A DNA stretch of 64,000 bases, taken from the NCBI RefSeq assembly GCF_000524195.1, contig NW_020170393.1:186001-250000 (forward strand). Direction: 5' to 3'. This document shows positions 50,168 through 61,700 of this stretch, in pieces. The position numbers and the translations under genes are program-made. The stretch's first letter is position 1. Every line of letters begins with the position of its first letter. The notes below the pieces were generated by a model. The model ran no database searches, was not told the DNA's origin, and worked only from the letters and a program-made list of their open reading frames with translations. The DNA comes from Echinococcus granulosus. Lineage: Eukaryota > Platyhelminthes > Cestoda > Cyclophyllidea > Taeniidae.

Positions 50168-53100
50168 ATGAAGCCAGTGTTCAAAATTGGTGAACGTGGT
50201 CTACCAGTTTCGATGGAGCTCCATAGAGTGAATCGTTCAAGGCTTTGCGAACGACTTCGAACCCTCTGGTCGACTGGCGCTGCTCCAACACAGGCCTTAG
50301 ACGGCGTGTATGTCCTCCTCCAGGGTGGGTCTGATGTGCTTCATGGAGGCTCTGATGTAGAGCTCGTTTTCCGGCAGGTATTAATCTGCTTTGCACATAA
50401 ATGTGCTTTATTAAAAATCCTATTATTCCTACTTCCCCATATCTTGCAGGAATCTTATTTCCACTGGACTTTTGGAGGCCTGGCATCGAACTGGTATGGC
50501 GCTATTGAAGTCGCCACGCAACGCGCCATCTTGTTTATTCCACAAATTTCAGAAGCTAGAGCCGTCTACATGGGGGAGGTTCCATCCTTGAGCGATATAA
50601 TTATGCGATATGGTGTGAATGAGGCGTATTATGCACATGAAGTGAGTACTTAAGTCACTGATTTTTTAGCCTCGTCACTACTACAGAATTTAAAACTAGA
50701 TGGATTGCGGTCACCATCCAAGTGCTTACACCTCTATATCAATGGGGGTAGCAGTATGTGCCCCAGTCGTATTCAATTATTTAGTAATATGGGCAATCTT
50801 AAAGCCTTCGTTATGGTTTGTAGGAAAGATACTCCGTCCTTTCATACTTCTTGTACTTTCGTATTTTAGATTGAGAGATACTTCTGTAAAAAAAAGCCGA
50901 GTCTGCTTTTGACTTTGGTAAGTTTATAACTTTAAACCTACAAATAGCATTTTACTATTCTTTGTTTTTAAACACTTTTTCCAAAGTGCCTTCACATGTT
51001 TGCCTTATTGAGTGGGGTTATTCAACCATTTAAATTTTTTTGCATAGCACGGACTTAATACGGACAGCGGCCAGTACACTGTGGAGGCGTTGTTTGATGG
51101 GATTGAAAAGTGTGTTATTATCTCATTTATTTCATTTCTTCCATTGCTGAATTGTATCTCGAATATTTTCATCTAACGGAGGGTTCCAAGTTGATTGGTG
51201 CTTTGTATCTCTTTTTTAGTCGGCGTCACCTTTTACGTGGAGAGTTGTCAAAAATGCAAACTTAAATGCAAACAATATGAACCATAAAACCATATTTTTA
51301 GTCATAAAACAACTGCGTTGTCCTAATGGGGCTTGTGTTTGTTACACTTTAGGTTCAAAGTTGAAAATAGCATTCTCCATCATGAGATGGCCGAATGGTA
51401 AGTCACATAACTTGGAATAGATTTAAATTTTCCTTGCTGTTTCATCATACTCAGAACCCTTTTCTCCTTAATCCTTTTTTTAACTCTTGACAATTAGCAG
51501 TACTTGAGTGCCTCAAGTTTGCGCACTGCTGCTTGAAGTTGCCTATTAGAAAACCTGTTCGTTTTTTATTTTGTTCACCTCTCCCACTGTGAAAAACATA
51601 ACTTTTGTTTACTACAGTGATGTATGCCCTGATTTAATGTTTACCTCTCTTTACGGACTTGTTGAGAGTGTGTCCCCCCATCGGCGGTTGGTCCATCGTA
51701 AACATTACGATAAAAAACCACTTAACGATACGCAAATGTGTTGCACTGTTAACCCTTTTAAGCACAGGGAATTACAACTTAGTCACATTTGCGAAGGTTA
51801 CACTAAATATTTTTTCCATACTATTTACCTCGTAATGTCTGCGCCTTTGGACTGCCTTATAATCTAATGGATTTGTGGTGTTGAATTTTTTTTCAATAAT
51901 CCATCAAACCCTTTCGCTTCACCCTGATAAAAAGGTGCCAACGTTGCCTTGGTTTGAACGTGGTATCGAATTCTCCTCCGAAATTCATTTTTTTAGTAAT
52001 GGAGTATTCCTCTGATTGTTTTTTTTCCACTCAGACGTGCTCATTTCAGTCATGTGGCTCCCTACTAACTTCGACTGCCTCCTCCTTATTTTGCAGCTAC
52101 TCTATATAGCAATTGGCAAAACCGCATCGGTGATAGCACACGTTACTTCGTTGTTTTTGCAGCCACTCGTTCTACCTCAAATTCAAAATGTACCTTCCCT
52201 TTGTCTGCATAACTTACAATTGAAATAACGTTAAATTTGTCGACTGAGCTTTGTTTATTACTCACAGGTCGAGCATACACCTACCCGCATTTCTTAAGTA
52301 ATTGCTTTACTGTAGTCGCCTGACCAAGAGTCCACTGGAGCTGGAGGTGATTCGCTACGCAGTGTCGATGAGCTCGGCAGCACATCGTCACCTTATGCGG
52401 AAGGTGAAACCTGGTATGTATCAATTTCAAGCGGAGAGCATCTTCCAGCACTACTGCTATTTCTACGGTGGCATGCGCCACGTTGCCTACACTTGCATCG
52501 CCGCCACGTAGGTGACTCCTCTTTTCGCGACGAAATAAGTGGATCAAGCACAGGTAGCGCGTAAACTTACTTGCTTCCTGTGTCAACATCCAAGACACCG
52601 GAACTTAGGCTGGCGAAGATACCTCATTGAAATGTCTACCACTCAATGACGATCTCTTCTTGCTCCAATAGGCCAAACCACGAGTATTTAGGGGCCATAC
52701 AATCAGAAGTTTATTTAATTGTGAGAATCTGTCAGTGTTTGAATATACGCCCATGCGCTAGATTGGAACAGGTAGTAGACTTATCCATCGTGCTTTTATC
52801 CACTTCCATGAGACGTGCCCCAAGCTCTTGATTCCTTTTGGCAGAGGTTGTGACTGCGCCGTCCTTCACTATGGTCACGCTGGTGCCCCGAACGACCATC
52901 AGATCCGTGACGGGGACATGTGTCTGTTCGACATGGGCGGAGAGTATTACTGCTACTGCTCTGACATCACCTGCTCCTTTCCTGTCAACGGAAAGTTTAC
53001 GTCTGACCAGCGACTCATTTATGAGGCTGTCCTAGCTGCTGTCCGGTTAGTCTGAAACGGCGTTACTATCATGCCTAAACGATATATCGAACATTTCGTC

Positions 53101-53837
53101 TATCATCCTAAAGGGCAGTCATAAGTCACCTTCGACCTGGAGTGATTTGGGTAGAGATGCACAAACTGGCCGAGTGGACAATACTGGAACACTTGAAGGC
53201 GGGCGGCTTGTTGCAGGGCAGCGTGGAGGCAATGATGTCCGTTCGTCTCGGTGCTACCTTCATGCCGCACGGTCTGGGCCACCTCATGGGTTGTGATGTT
53301 CACGATGTCGGAGGATATAACAAGGTGGGTGTGATTACTTGGTAGTCTGGTACACAGGGTAGTTGGCTAGCTTGCAGCGACGGAGCCAACAACCAAATCG
53401 GTAGGCGCCTTCTTTGTCCTCACAGCGATAAGCCTCTTTGGTTTACTGCTATTTGATTTGAAAGGGTGCACCCCCAAGACCGACAGAACCGGGTCTCAAG
53501 AACCTACGGACTGCACGACACATCCAACCCAACATGGTGCTGACCGTTGAGCCTGGCTGTTACTTCATCAGGCGTCTCATTAAACAGGCCCAGTCTTCAC
53601 CAGAGCTCAGCCAATTTCTGGTGCCTAGAGCAATCGATCGGTTCGCCGATTTCGGTGGGGTACGTAAGCCCTCCTTCGGTAAAACGATGACATGGTTTCA
53701 CCCCCTAGGTTAGGATTGAGGAGGACGTCCTGATTACGGACGACGGCTGCGAGGTGCTCTCCGACGTTCCACGAACGGTGGAGGAGATAGAAAGCTGGAT
53801 GTCTCAGAAATCGGACGGATACAACGCCCTGACGTAG
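50168..53837 (+). CDS. PEPD: Xaa-Pro dipeptidase (prolidase), 10 exons, 494 aa
   Basis: Prolidase is a cytosolic dimanganese M24 metallopeptidase that splits dipeptides with C-terminal proline or hydroxyproline, the last step of collagen-type peptide breakdown. Exons: 50168-50377, 50450-50641, 50870-50917, 51048-51109, 51353-51397, 52316-52507, 52845-53045, 53114-53324, 53465-53659, 53709-53837; 1485 nt, phases agree. Human PEPD is 493 aa. The creatinase-like N-terminal domain ([19 protein letters not shown]) is followed by the pita-bread domain from about residue 190 ([20 protein letters not shown]). All five metal ligands are present: D279 ([10 protein letters not shown]), D290 (CSDITCSFP), H373 ([10 protein letters not shown]), E416 (LTVEPG) and E456 (RIEEDV). 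The enzyme should be active. ATG 50168 gives the family-like N-terminus. Confidence 0.93.
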
Positions 53838-53872
53838 AGACCCCAACCTCTGTACACGTCACGGGTGGCCGA

Positions 53873-53878
53873 AATAAA
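53873..53878 (+). terminator. Polyadenylation signal of PEPD
   Basis: AATAAA lies 36 bases after the TAG stop at 53835-53837. Confidence 0.6.
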
Positions 53879-54085
53879 CGATTTCAAAAACGGTAAATCG
53901 TCTCACCCGGGGGGACACCAAGCACTGCCAAGAACAGCTCTGAGCCGTGGGAGCCTAGTTTGTATCGAACCCGAACGATAGAAAAGGGACACCCCCGCTA
54001 GATAAACAGCGCAACGCCCCCGGGCACGAGAGGTGTGATTGTAGCTTCACAGGCGCACGCCCGTGGAGGCCCAATCTTGGAATGT

Positions 54086-54685
54086 TTATTGACAGTAGTC
54101 GTAAAAACGATCTGAAAGCAGACATTCCAGAGTATTCACCCCAATAAACTCATAAGGACTAGGCTTGAAAGAGCACTTTATTGGTTCCAGGAATAACTTG
54201 GTTCTCTTCGGTCGCATGTTCTTGATGATTTGAAGGGTAGACGTAGGCATATGATGACCATCGATGATCCTGTTTCGCTGCGTTGGAAAAGACAAAGTTA
54301 GTTAAGAGGTATCAGTTCGAGAAAGATCAACAGGAAGCAGACGGCTCTTCATAGCATCATAATAGTGCACCATTCCAAAAGAAAAGGGAACACACCGTTT
54401 TATCTGCGACCATGACTTGGAAGGTTCGGGGGTCATTGAGTCCTGCGCAGGTACGCCTTTCTCAAACTCGGGGCCACACCAACCTATTTCGGAGCTTGCC
54501 AATCTTTCGAACACACTGGATGTACTTGAGAGCGAGAGCACCACAGCTTACAAAATTTCCCTAACAAACTTGTAGGAATAGACGCATAATATTAACGGCG
54601 GGGAACGCCTGTACAAGGCCCATCGGTAAGAACGAAGTTCTGGGGAGTAATGCGAGCAATAATGGCCACTGCTCCAGCGTGAGCA
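54086..54685 (-). pseudogene. Decayed ribosomal protein eL14-like sequence
   Basis: On the minus strand, 54685-54595 reads HAGAVAIIARITPQN..., then VLTDGPCTGVPRR, matching the eL14 block [28 protein letters not shown], and then meets TAA at 54594-54592 where eL14 has Gln. Weaker similarity continues in another frame (about 54530-54430). NDPRTFQVMVADKT, ending at 54396, a GT...AG intron (54395-54278) and RNRIIDG from 54277 resemble the eL14 motif TDFDRFKVMKAKKMRNRII. The kept intron argues for a duplicated rather than a processed copy. The tail after RNRII does not match eL14. It could instead be a very divergent working gene with introns I failed to place. eL14 itself is a large-subunit ribosomal protein. 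Confidence 0.5.
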
Positions 54686-55054
54686 CTGTGAGTGGTGAGT
54701 GCGAAAAAACAATGCTCAACAAAATTACTGCAGAGCCATCTTAAGAGAGATTAAGAACACAAAGGGTAAGCATGGGAGAAGCTTAAGACGGCGCCGTAAA
54801 ACACGGGACGAGTTTAAACAAATCATCATTGTTCCTTCTAGCTCAAAAAATTATAGGATAAGGAATTTGCCATTTAAAAATTAAAAATGCCAAACTGCAA
54901 AAATCAAGCGCTGCCAACGTATTTATTTTTTACCAAAATAAGCTAACTATGGTTTAGCTAATGTTGAAGCATTGGAGGTAAGTACGTCTTGTAAGTATTG
55001 TGATTTTCTCTAACAGATGATTGACTAGCTTTTTGTAGGGTTTTAAAACTTTCT

Positions 55055-55229
55055 GTAGACGAAAGAAGACAAAATACTTGGGCAGAATATATATTCAGCG
55101 CAGAGAAGGTGTCTGGGCTATTGGCATGGCCCGAAAGGCCAGCCCGCCCAGCGGGGTAAAGGGGGCTAATTTTAAGTACAAAAGTAGGGTCGCACCAATA
55201 CCGGGAAATAAACTACTGTCGCACTGCAC
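55055..55229 (+). repeat. Dispersed repeat, copy 3
   Basis: Third copy of the repeat seen at 48041-48506, about 6.5 kb away and in the same orientation. It contains GACGAAAGAAGACAAAATAC, AATATATATTCAGCGCAGAG and CTATTGGCATGGCCCGAAAG. It is close to copy 2 in its first 110 bases and diverges after that. Confidence 0.7.
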
Positions 55230-55797
55230 CTTTCACCTAAAAAAGCTATTATAGAATCAGAACCGAGTTTTGCTTTACCACCAAGCGTAGCCCGCTACCC
55301 TTTCCCAAATAATCACGTCATAGGGCTCTTTTAGTTGCAGTAGTAGAAACGAGTTATTTAAGATGAATATTGTAGGGCATGCTGGTGGGATGTGAAAGGC
55401 GTTAATTAGTAATAATAACGCTTATGGTTGGTAAAAGTACCAGTAGTAGGGGAATAAATGACACGGCTAAAACAGGATTAGACTGGCGTCTATTTTTAAT
55501 AAGGCATGTATAATTTGGCAAATCATGGGCATAGCACTTTAACATTTTTTGATGCCCGTAAGAATTGCGCAAATCATTACTGTTCATTTTGACTATTTTT
55601 TCTCTAGGCCATCAGTTCTAAGAAATTTTTCAAAACCAAATGCTAAGTTTGCAAAGTTATTAAAATAGACTTATCACAGCAATTATTTGAAGTGAACAGC
55701 GCCTAAATTATTAATGATTGAGGTAGAGGCGAATAAACAAACGGGGATGTGGCGCTGACTTCGTCTTCGTTTGGCTGTATTGTATTTTGTTCTTTGA
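55230..55797. other. Upstream region of the GCP2 gene
   Basis: No gene seen. It is AT-rich with some T-rich runs just before the start codon (TTGTATTTTGTTCTTTGA). It probably carries the promoter and 5' leader of the GCP2 gene. Confidence 0.35.
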
Positions 55798-58700
55798 ATG
55801 GACGCTGTAAAGAGTGCAATTTTACATGATACAAATGAGCTCTTACAGGCTATCTAGTATGTGTTAACCATGAAACCAAGTCTTTTAGTGGTCAGCCCGT
55901 TGATCGAGCCATAGTCAATACTTATGCCGACCAACTAATAAAAACGATTACACCTCGTTCGAGCTCACAGGTTTTTCTTATAAATTATGTAAATGCTGCT
56001 TTAGAAGAATGTTGAACAAGCGAAGAAAGTACTTCTTGACGGCAATCCTGGTGGAAAGGCATTTCTAGCGAAGTATAATGAACTTAAACTGAAGAAGTAC
56101 CTCGTTATAAAATATTCCTAATTGTTAGTATTCGAGAATTGGATCCTCTTGTTTATCTTCTTGGAAAAATTAAATGCGACCCTGAGCTACTGAGATTGCT
56201 CCATAATTCAGACAAAGAATGTAACGATATCTCTGACGGTTCTGATTACGAGGTCGGTTCTCCCTCTCTTATCTGTTCATCTATTTTTAAATGTTCAATC
56301 ACCAAGGCTGTTTTACTCTTTTGAATTTCGATAGTCTTTTGATCAACTGCAAATGCGTATTCAAAACAGCAATACTAATGCGATTTTGGGTCCTCTGCGT
56401 CCTGGAGATTTTACCGGCCTTGAAACGGATGAGAATCTCCAACAATTTCATGAAAATCTTGGGTCCGTCAGAGATCCCCAGCAGCTTCCTCACTACTACG
56501 CCACTTATGCTACTGCCGATAGGACTGAGGTGACCAAGTCGACACTGAAGCCTAAAGAGAGTGGCTCAGAGTATCGTAAGGCTTTGCGTCAATTTCCACA
56601 GTGGATGTACGAAGTGTTCTACCTATCATCAGATTTTCTTCCGGAAAATCTTTTCACGTCAAAGGTACGACCACGATGCAGTTGCTTATTTACTTCCCAA
56701 ATAATGGGGTCTTTTGTGGAAATGGTAATATTTTTGAGTTGTTTTTAAAGAAGCAAACCACAGTTATTGGTTTTCTACGAATATTTACTGTGTTCGTATT
56801 CTTTTCAGACACCTTCGATTCTTCCACTTGAAACGTTACCGTTAAATGTTCAAGAGAAGCTCATTGTGCAGGATCTCTTAGCTTGTTTGCAGGTATGTCA
56901 TATTTCTCTATTTTATTCTTTTTAAACCAATTTTTAATAAGCCGTTTCATAGGGCAGTGACGGGGTTTACGTTAAAGCCCTCAAGATAAAAGATCCTCAC
57001 GCGGTTCGGAACTTCGCGATTGATGAAAAAATGCGTAAGAATAGTTTATAGGTCTTTTTTTTTTCATTTACTTAGGAACTAAAATGAGCTGCTCTCTTGC
57101 AGATCCGTCTCTTGTGGACACGGTGAACAAAGTTGTTCCCATGATTTCGCAATATTCACTCATTGTCCGGTTTATTGAGGGTGAGCATTGTCGAAGTATT
57201 CCGATCAACCTGCGATGGTTAACCTCTTTTGTGTTTTATATTACACAAATTCGAATTCCATTATCTACTTCGTCAGTTGGCTGATTATTCCATTTAAGTT
57301 ATGCATTACATTGACGTTTTCTTTTCATACCAATTAAGGCATATACAGTTGGTAGAATTTTATCAAACAGATTTTGATCGAATTCTCTTACTCTTTGAAT
57401 TATTATTGCTGAAGTGTAGGGCAAAACAGCAACCCTTTTATGAGTGAGATGCCATATATTAGACACGCGTCTGTCCCAATGTGGTGTTTTAGACTCCAAT
57501 ATGTATTGGTTTTAGAAAAGTCGCGCTACGAATACGGCCGCGTGAATCAGGCGTTGTGCGAGGCGATGGAGCAGTTTTTGCAAGAGTACTGGAAGCTCCT
57601 CTGTCAACTTGAGGCTCAGTACCGTGCCAATCAATTGGGTATTTCACGTCTTCTCCTACTTTTAAAGGTAATTTCAATTTCCAACTTCCACATGTTTCTT
57701 TTTTATACCCGGGTATCATTGAAGTTATCTTTGTCGCTTTTATTATGCGTGTGTCTAGGAGACTAGTCATCTCTTCAGTCAGCTTGCCCAATTGGCGACG
57801 AACATCAACACTGGTGGTTGTGTGGGCGGTGCCACGCTATCCCTCCTCTACGAGGGTCTCCGCGGTCAGGTCTCGGTGATAAGTCGTGTTCACGACTGCC
57901 TGCTCTACCTTCTGCGCTCCGCTTGCCGACCCTTCTTCGACTCTTTAAGCTTCTGGCTTTATCGCGGTTTCCTCCGACCTGACGATGCCGAGAGGGGTGA
58001 GTTCTTCATCGTAAAGTCCTCAGCCCTGCCACTACCGAGCCAGGAGAACGATGCGGCTCGGGATTACATCAACTCAGCCTACTATTGGGAACGCAGCTAC
58101 TCCATTTTATCCACTCAATTGCCGGGTTTTTTGGAATCGCGTGCGGAGAAAGTTTTGGCTACCGGGAAGTATCTCAACGTGGTGCAGCAGTGCGGTTAGT
58201 TGTCTCACTTCAATGCTTTTGAAAAAGTACTAATTCCTACTTGGAATCAATTGATTTAGTTTCTTTGTCATTTAGGGCACTTGTTATAGTAGCTTGTCGT
58301 TCATACTCCTCGCAAACTTACACATATAGGTAATTTCTTTATCTTCCTTTTTTAACATCGTTTCACGGCTATTTTATCATCCGATTCAATGAATTTCTCC
58401 GGTTGTTCAGGCGTACACACTTCGCTTTTAATTTACTACTTGTTCTGTTGCATGCAGACAGTTCGCTACAGTTGGCTGAACCGGAGGACCTGGTCTTCAG
58501 TGAAACGGAAAATGATTTTCTTACAAAAATTGACAGAGCCCATGCATTTGCTAGCCGCACTCTGTTGGATTTCATCCTCAAGCAAAAAGATCTCAAAGGC
58601 ATTCTCAAGTGAGTGTCACTTTTCCTTTTTATGAGATTATCGGGTACTTGCCTAATATCTCCTTCGTCACACACATTTCTCTGTGTGAAAAATTTACTTA

Positions 58701-61700
58701 AGTTTTGAGGAAGCAGAAATTGAATGGACTGCGTCATTTTTTATCTCCTATGTGGGGGAACGAAAAGTGTTCAGGGACGCATCATTAACATTGCCTCAAT
58801 TTGTACATACTGTGGTAGACTTGTGTTCATTTTGGCAGTTTTGTTAAATGTATATTTGCCCCCTCCTTTTTAAGAAATTATTAGGTAGCCTAGGTCGGGA
58901 GACCGCTTTCCTTTACGCATAGCCGAAATCTTACTTTTCCTGATGCACTGAAACGCGTGCACACACGCGAGAATACACCATGAGAAGAGGAAATTCTTTT
59001 TGCTAAGCTGTTTCACTGATAGGACTCGGTACTATTGGCTAGTAGGTTTGACCGTTTGTTCAAATATGCCTTTTATTCACTCAAGTATTCTGTTACTCGT
59101 ATAATTTAATCTGTCCTACAGCCTTTACTCAATTTACTTAATCATTTTCGAAACTGTAATGGCTATTGATAATACGAACGGCGCATTAAACAGCGATAAT
59201 CCCAAAGCATTATTTCAAATAAGTAACTAATTCTATTTTTAGATCTATCAAACGTTATTTTCTACTGGACCAAGGTGATTTCATTGTTCATTTTATGGAC
59301 ACTGCTGCCGCTGAACTGAAGAAACCGATATCCCGTGAGTGTTCTTTTATCCACAGGCGGTTTAAATGCTGGCGGTGACTAATTTCACTATTTTTTTGAA
59401 CTGCAGAAGTTTCAATCAGCGGGCTCAATTCTCTCCTTGAGTGGGTGCTGCAGACCAGCTCAGCCGCCTGTGACCCCTACAAAGACAACCTCAAGTATGT
59501 GACCCCTAATCGAATGTCCCATGTCCACTAAATGCCTTGGTGAAGAGAGAAGGCAATATTTTCATGTATTTGGTAAATTTACTTGATTTCCATCCAACTC
59601 TTACAACCCAGATAAACTATTGCGACGCCTGTTGCAGTTTCAAGATTCGCTTGTTTTTGCTATTTTGAGGTGGGACATTCTTTAGAACCGTCATTTGATA
59701 CATTTTTCGAGCATCTTGGGTGTTGAACTTCCCCGCTGCATTTTTGCAGCTAAAATTCTTCCCTTCACTTTTAGGGTGGTGAGCACAAATTGTGACTTGA
59801 TCACACAAATGCTGACACTTCATGTCGCTGCCGATGGTAGCAATGGTAAGTTGACTAAGTTTCCACGAACCGTTGTGCTTAAGTATTCTCAGGTTGAAAG
59901 TGATATCCTCTTTTGTGGAACTGTTATAAAAGCTCGTCTTTCGATGCCTTTATTCGTAGCATGACTGAGATTGTTTGGACTTAAATACGTTGAATTACAG
60001 CTTATGCAGCTTGTTGAGACATGCATTTCGAACGCCTTTTTAGTAAGATTTCTTACCCATGAAATACTCCCCCTGCCACATGGTAGTCGCCGTGATTTCG
60101 TAACTCTAGGCAAATTGTTGCTGCCAGGCCGAAGCGTGCATGTATTTGTTACACATAATGTGTATGTTCTGGTCACCTACCTGCGTCCCACGTCGTCTCC
60201 ACGCTCAACCATTGGGGACCATCAATCTTATCTCTTTACACAGTAGCTGTGACAGTAATCTTGAAGCTTGCCTTTTCGAAATCCTGCTTATGGGACCAAT
60301 GTAAGCTCATGTGTGGCGTGTGTTGGATTGTATTTTTGTTGTAGTTGACACCATAATTGACATGGATCCAAGCGCGTTGGAGGCCCTCTCGTTGGACTAC
60401 AAGGTGGAGTGGCCGACAGCCCTGGTCATAAATCGTCCCGTCATCGATCGTTACCAGATGCTCTTTCGACACCTCTTCTACTGCCGTCACGTGGAGCGTC
60501 ATCTTTCCACGTACGTGCCGCCTGTCCTGGCTGGTTTCTGTGGCACTTGGATCCCTCTCTACTAGAAACTCTTACAAACTGATTCAATGCATGCAACTAA
60601 AGCAATTTTAAAACCAAATCTGTCGAGCATGCATATAAAGCTGGTCACTTTGAGCTTTCTTCAATATGCAAGTCCTTATTTTCTATCAAATCAGCAGTTC
60701 AGTCTTTCCAGTTTCCATAAAAATATGAAATAAAATTCCATGTAAGAAAAGATGTCGTGGGGAATAGAATCCATTGTTAACCCTTTGATACCTATCCGCA
60801 GTCATACCAATTGCTGTACTTAGCATAAAATCAATGCCTCAATGCCTCCCATTTTGAAATAAGACTAAGTTTCAAATCTAGTTATTTTTTTCTGATGGAA
60901 ATTCAAACGAAAAGAGTGTGAAACCCGGAATTCGCATCTGGTTTCCTCGTCTCCATCCTAAAACATCATTCGGTACCTGTTTTGTCAAGCTTATTCTTCT
61001 ATGAAAGTGCAGCTTTTGACACCACTGCTGATTTGCCCTCCGCAGGTCCTGGGCTATGCGGAAGGCGGTTCGTCGGGCGACGGCTGCGGGTGCCCTTGCT
61101 TTCAATAACGCCTTCATTCTCGGCCAGCGGATGCTCACTTACATCCAGAATCTCCAGTATTACATGACCTTCGAGGTGCTTGAACCCAATTGGCACAGCT
61201 TCTTCCAATTCCTCAACAAGGTGAATTTGTACGATCTCCACATTCCCCAAATGTGGATTGTTTTAAATGCCTTTATGAGTTTCCTTGGCCTCAGGAAGTT
61301 AGCATGGCAAATCTGATGTGAGCGCGTTGTGGGAGGAAGTGTCATTGCATTAACTAAGGATGGGTATCTTTTCCGACTGCATAACTTACGTCCATTGTTC
61401 TTGATTTATTAAACAGTGAACTTAGACCATACAAAGCATGGTTCTCAACCACATTGAGGGCGTGAGTTTTTTTTTTTCAGTCAAATTCACGAAATCGGTA
61501 GAGCTGTATTCTCTCATCGTCTTTAGGCGGACAACTTGGACGAGGTGTTGAAGGCGCACGAGCGATGCCTGGAGATCTGTATGGACGACTGTCTACTCAC
61601 ATCACCGGATTTACTGGCACTGGTGGGCAAGTTGAACGCCGTATGCATCCAGTTCGCCAACTGCCTCAATCGCCTGGCTGACGCGAGTCTGGATGACACT

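Noticed and set aside
50700..50912. 70-codon hydrophobic open frame inside PEPD
   Set aside because: It lies in the intron between PEPD exons 2 and 3 and resembles no known membrane protein.
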